Source: Actinomycetota bacterium | GTDB taxonomy: Bacteria; Actinomycetota; Actinomycetes; S36-B12; CAIYMF01 | Length of the DNA: 64,000 nt | Assembly (NCBI GenBank): GCA_026393115.1 | Contig: JAPLAU010000014.1 | Coordinates: forward strand, 124,001 to 188,000 | Reading direction: 5' to 3' | Part shown: positions 61,908 to 64,000 of the stretch, one piece after another | Layout: every line of letters begins with the position of its first letter | How positions within the stretch are numbered: the stretch's first letter is position 1 | The notes under the pieces: model-generated | Database searches by the model: none | Seen by the model: the letters and a program-made list of their open reading frames with translations, nothing else | What the model was told of the DNA's origin: nothing | Made by a program: the position numbers and the translations under genes

Positions 61908-62504
61908 TCAGTGCGGCCGTGTGGAGGTCGCTTGAGACAACGATGCAGCAAATGTCAGCGCCTGTGCGACAACGTCGGCCCCGTCGGCAACTTCAGAGAC
62001 GCGAAGTGAGAGATCGTCATTGCTCGACGTACCGGTGTACCCGTGGTCGGCGTCGCATTCGGGGTCAGCACATGCGGCTGGTTCGAGATCAATACGGCTG
62101 ACCGCGCCCCAACCGATCGTCAAGACGACTTCATGCACCGGCCCGCCGCTGAGGTGCTTGGCGGGCTCACCCACCACGCGAGTGACCACCACTGAATCAA
62201 CCCGCTCGAGCCGCACAGCTTCGGTCGAGGATGTGGCGTACGGGCGGTTGCTGCTCTCATCCGGAGGGTGCTCGTCGGTATGGCCCACCACCAACCGTGA
62301 GGGGGTGAGAGCAAGCACCGTGATGTGACGACGCAATTCATCGCGCCCGTCAAACGTCGCCTCGTGGTGAACGACGTACGCGAGCACCACCTCAGAGGCC
62401 AAGGCAGTCGAGAGCGAATCGAACACCAGCGCCGGGTAATACCCGGTGCGTTCGATGTCGGACCGGAGGTTGGCCTCCAGGCTGCGCGACGAGATCTCCG
62501 TCAT
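61908..62504 (-). CDS. DUF5998 protein
   Basis: 198 residues. GYYPALVFDSLSTALASE, FDGRDELRRHITVLALTPSRLVVGHTDEH are typical of DUF5998. A Cys pair (CADPECDADHG) could bind metal. The function is unknown. ATG start overlaps the MFS gene stop by four bases; the phosphodiesterase follows with a 2-base gap. Confidence 0.88.
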   Translation of the reverse strand: MTEISSRSLEANLRSDIERTGYYPALVFDSLSTALASEVVLAYVVHHEATFDGRDELRRHITVLALTPSRLVVGHTDEHPPDESSNRPYATSSTEAVRLERVDSVVVTRVVGEPAKHLSGGPVHEVVLTIGWGAVSRIDLEPAACADPECDADHGYTGTSSNDDLSLRVSEVADGADVVAQALTFAASLSQATSTRPH

Positions 62505-63769
62505 AACTGTGATCCTCCCATGCCGCTGCCCGCTGTGGCACGACCATCCTCAACCGAAGTCAACAGCGAGCACAACGTGAGAGCAACAGCCGCTCCCGCC
62601 AGACACCCGACCAGCAGGAGCGCGACCCACACCCCGCCGAGTTTGGCGCCAATGAGCACACCCGCAACGGCAGGTCCGATGGCGCTCCCCAGACTCCACG
62701 ACCACGCGCTGACAGCGTTGTACCGCCCTCGAAGATGATCAGGTGCCAAGTGGTTAAGCAGCGCGGGAGCGACCGGCGACCACAGAGTCTCCCCCAGCGC
62801 GAAGATGAGCATTCCCGAGCAGAGCCCCACAATGGCCACGCCACCGGCAAGAAGCGCCGACCCGCCCATGACGGTCCACGACACACCCCACATCACGCCA
62901 ACGACCGCCATCAACGTCGACCGTGACCGACCCTGAGCAAACTTCAGCACCCACCACTGAGCAACGACGATCACGCCGGTGTTGACTGCGAACACGATGC
63001 CCACAACACGTACCGGCATGTCCGCGATTTGCGTGATGTAGGCCGCTAACCCTCCGTCAAGGCTGCCGTAGCCGAAGGTCACGAGAATCACCGATGTCAG
63101 CGCCAACCGACGCAGTCGACGATCCGAGAGCACTTCGCGGTAGCCCGCTTGAGCCTCATCGGCGGTGAGTTCGGTGCGCGACACCGTGGGGGGTCGAAGC
63201 ATGAGCAACACGACCACGTACGAGAGGTAGGAGAACGCATCAAGCAAATACAAACGCACAAAGGTCGAGGGATCGCCGAGATCAACCATCGATGCTGCGA
63301 TCAGTCCACCGATTCCGAGTCCGAGATTGAGCAGCATGAACTGAATTCCGAAGACCCGTTGTCGGTCATTTTCGTCGGTGAGTTCAGCGATGATCGTTGA
63401 CTGCGCTGGCCAGATCATTGCTCCGCCAGCCGCCGTCAACGTGGCGACCGCGAAGGCCATCGGAGCTGACGTCACCAGGGCGAACATTCCGACCCCAATG
63501 CCCTCGACAGTGAGTGCGCCAATCAAGACCCACCTCGCCCCGAAACGATCGATGAGCCAGCCTCCAACCGGACCGAGAGCCAGACTCACCACCGCAATCC
63601 ACGACAACACCAAACCAGCGATGGCGGTCGGAATTCCGCGCACTGAACTGAGGTAGACGATCAACAGCGACAGCGTCAGACCGCTTCCGATCGAACTGAG
63701 CAACATGCCCGCTAAGAGCAATCGCACCTGTCCGCTAAACGCCGCCCGAGCAGACGGTGGTGAACTCAC
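62501..63769 (-). CDS. MFS-family transporter (second)
   Basis: 422 residues, 12 hydrophobic helices (LLAGMLLSSIGSGLTLSLLIVYLS, GWLIDRFGARWVLIGAL). A GTG at 63769 is used, with GTGAGG five bases upstream; GTG 63775 is also possible. Transports an unknown solute. Heads the DUF5998-phosphodiesterase operon. Confidence 0.88.
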   Translation of the reverse strand: MSSPPSARAAFSGQVRLLLAGMLLSSIGSGLTLSLLIVYLSSVRGIPTAIAGLVLSWIAVVSLALGPVGGWLIDRFGARWVLIGALTVEGIGVGMFALVTSAPMAFAVATLTAAGGAMIWPAQSTIIAELTDENDRQRVFGIQFMLLNLGLGIGGLIAASMVDLGDPSTFVRLYLLDAFSYLSYVVVLLMLRPPTVSRTELTADEAQAGYREVLSDRRLRRLALTSVILVTFGYGSLDGGLAAYITQIADMPVRVVGIVFAVNTGVIVVAQWWVLKFAQGRSRSTLMAVVGVMWGVSWTVMGGSALLAGGVAIVGLCSGMLIFALGETLWSPVAPALLNHLAPDHLRGRYNAVSAWSWSLGSAIGPAVAGVLIGAKLGGVWVALLLVGCLAGAAVALTLCSLLTSVEDGRATAGSGMGGSQL

Positions 63770-63776
63770 TGCCACC

Positions 63777-63998
63777 TCACATCGTTCGCCGATCCGACGA
63801 TGCGACGTTTGCGGCCGTGCCCACCACCACGGCACCGTCAACAATCGACAGCCCTGATCGGTGTGCAAGGACGGTCAGATCAAGACCCTCAAGGAGTGCC
63901 ACCGCGTCGGCAGCCGCAGCTACCGCAAGCAGGAACTCCTCAATCGCAGCCATGTCGACGCGGCTTCCTCCGTGCTCACCGGTGAGAAGCGGCGCCGC
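63777..63998 (-). CDS. C-terminal end of an unrecognised protein (partial)
   Basis: The frame entering from the right edge ends at TGA (63777-63779) after 73 codons, giving HGGSRVDMAAIEEFLLAVA and a final VVGTAANVASSDRRTM. No start lies inside the window, and the family is not recognised. The stop is seven bases before the MFS GTG, so the two are likely co-transcribed. It is the only long open frame at this edge on either strand. Confidence 0.45.
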   Translation of the reverse strand, partial: AAPLLTGEHGGSRVDMAAIEEFLLAVAAAADAVALLEGLDLTVLAHRSGLSIVDGAVVVGTAANVASSDRRTM

Positions 63999-64000
63999 TT

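Overview
The window is chromosomal DNA of a high-GC actinobacterium (class Actinomycetia). This rests on gene content and order: a mycothiol-linked dehydrogenase (mscR), SepH, the actinobacterial families DUF3000, DUF3093, DUF3159, DUF3710, DUF4193, DUF4235 and DUF5998, a DtxR/IdeR iron box and frequent GTG starts. From about 27.3 kb to 58.7 kb the backbone follows, with insertions, the order known from Mycobacterium tuberculosis (DUF3000, RNase D, dxs ... TrmA-like methylase, APC permease, TrkA pair, DUF3159, OB-fold, hydrolase, DUF3710, dut, DUF3093, DUF4193, suhB). The genus cannot be named from sequence alone. No integrase, transposase, phage gene, rRNA or CRISPR array was seen. Genes are tightly packed, with many ATGA/GTGA overlaps and several antiparallel 3' overlaps.

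Layout. 1-5.2 kb: pgsA (partial), an EF-G-like GTPase on the opposite strand, HIT hydrolase and thrS. 5.3-8.3 kb: an exported PQQ-type sugar dehydrogenase and a lipoprotein serine hydrolase. 8.7-11.2 kb: four tRNA genes and pabB/pabC. 11.3-14.3 kb: acetate permease operon (DUF485-actP) bracketed by two intact copies and one decayed copy of a small ABM-like gene. 15.0-19.4 kb: an amine-utilisation module (copper amine oxidase, APC permease, DUF1185, EthD). 20.3-25.8 kb: RibD-like reductase, LigC, MBL hydrolase, mscR and a LigD-type polymerase. 25.9-29.98 kb: msrB, EamA exporter, DUF3000, an orphan LuxR regulator and RNase D. 30-36 kb: iron permease under an iron box, fadA-fadB, an unknown protein and an extradiol-dioxygenase-like protein. 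36-47.4 kb: dxs, a xylose-type ABC transporter with its ROK repressor and xylulokinase, and aconitase. 47.4-64 kb: conserved housekeeping genes, two MFS transporters and SepH.

How the parts work together. The sugar locus (SBP-ATPase-permease-ROK plus xylB) has a clear TTG/CAA dyad in front of the binding-protein gene. The amine module couples uptake, oxidative deamination and two small proteins of uncertain chemistry. LigC and the separate LigD-type polymerase are parts of an end-joining system with no Ku in view. pabB/pabC supply p-aminobenzoate.

The most unusual non-coding signal is a family of 24-25 nt units with core CTTYTGACMRAAG. They occur in pairs just downstream of three different genes and always include a unit in the sense orientation of that gene. 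All three copies sit beside low-complexity or tandem-repeat DNA. In one case the flank has supplied the end of the LigD-polymerase reading frame.
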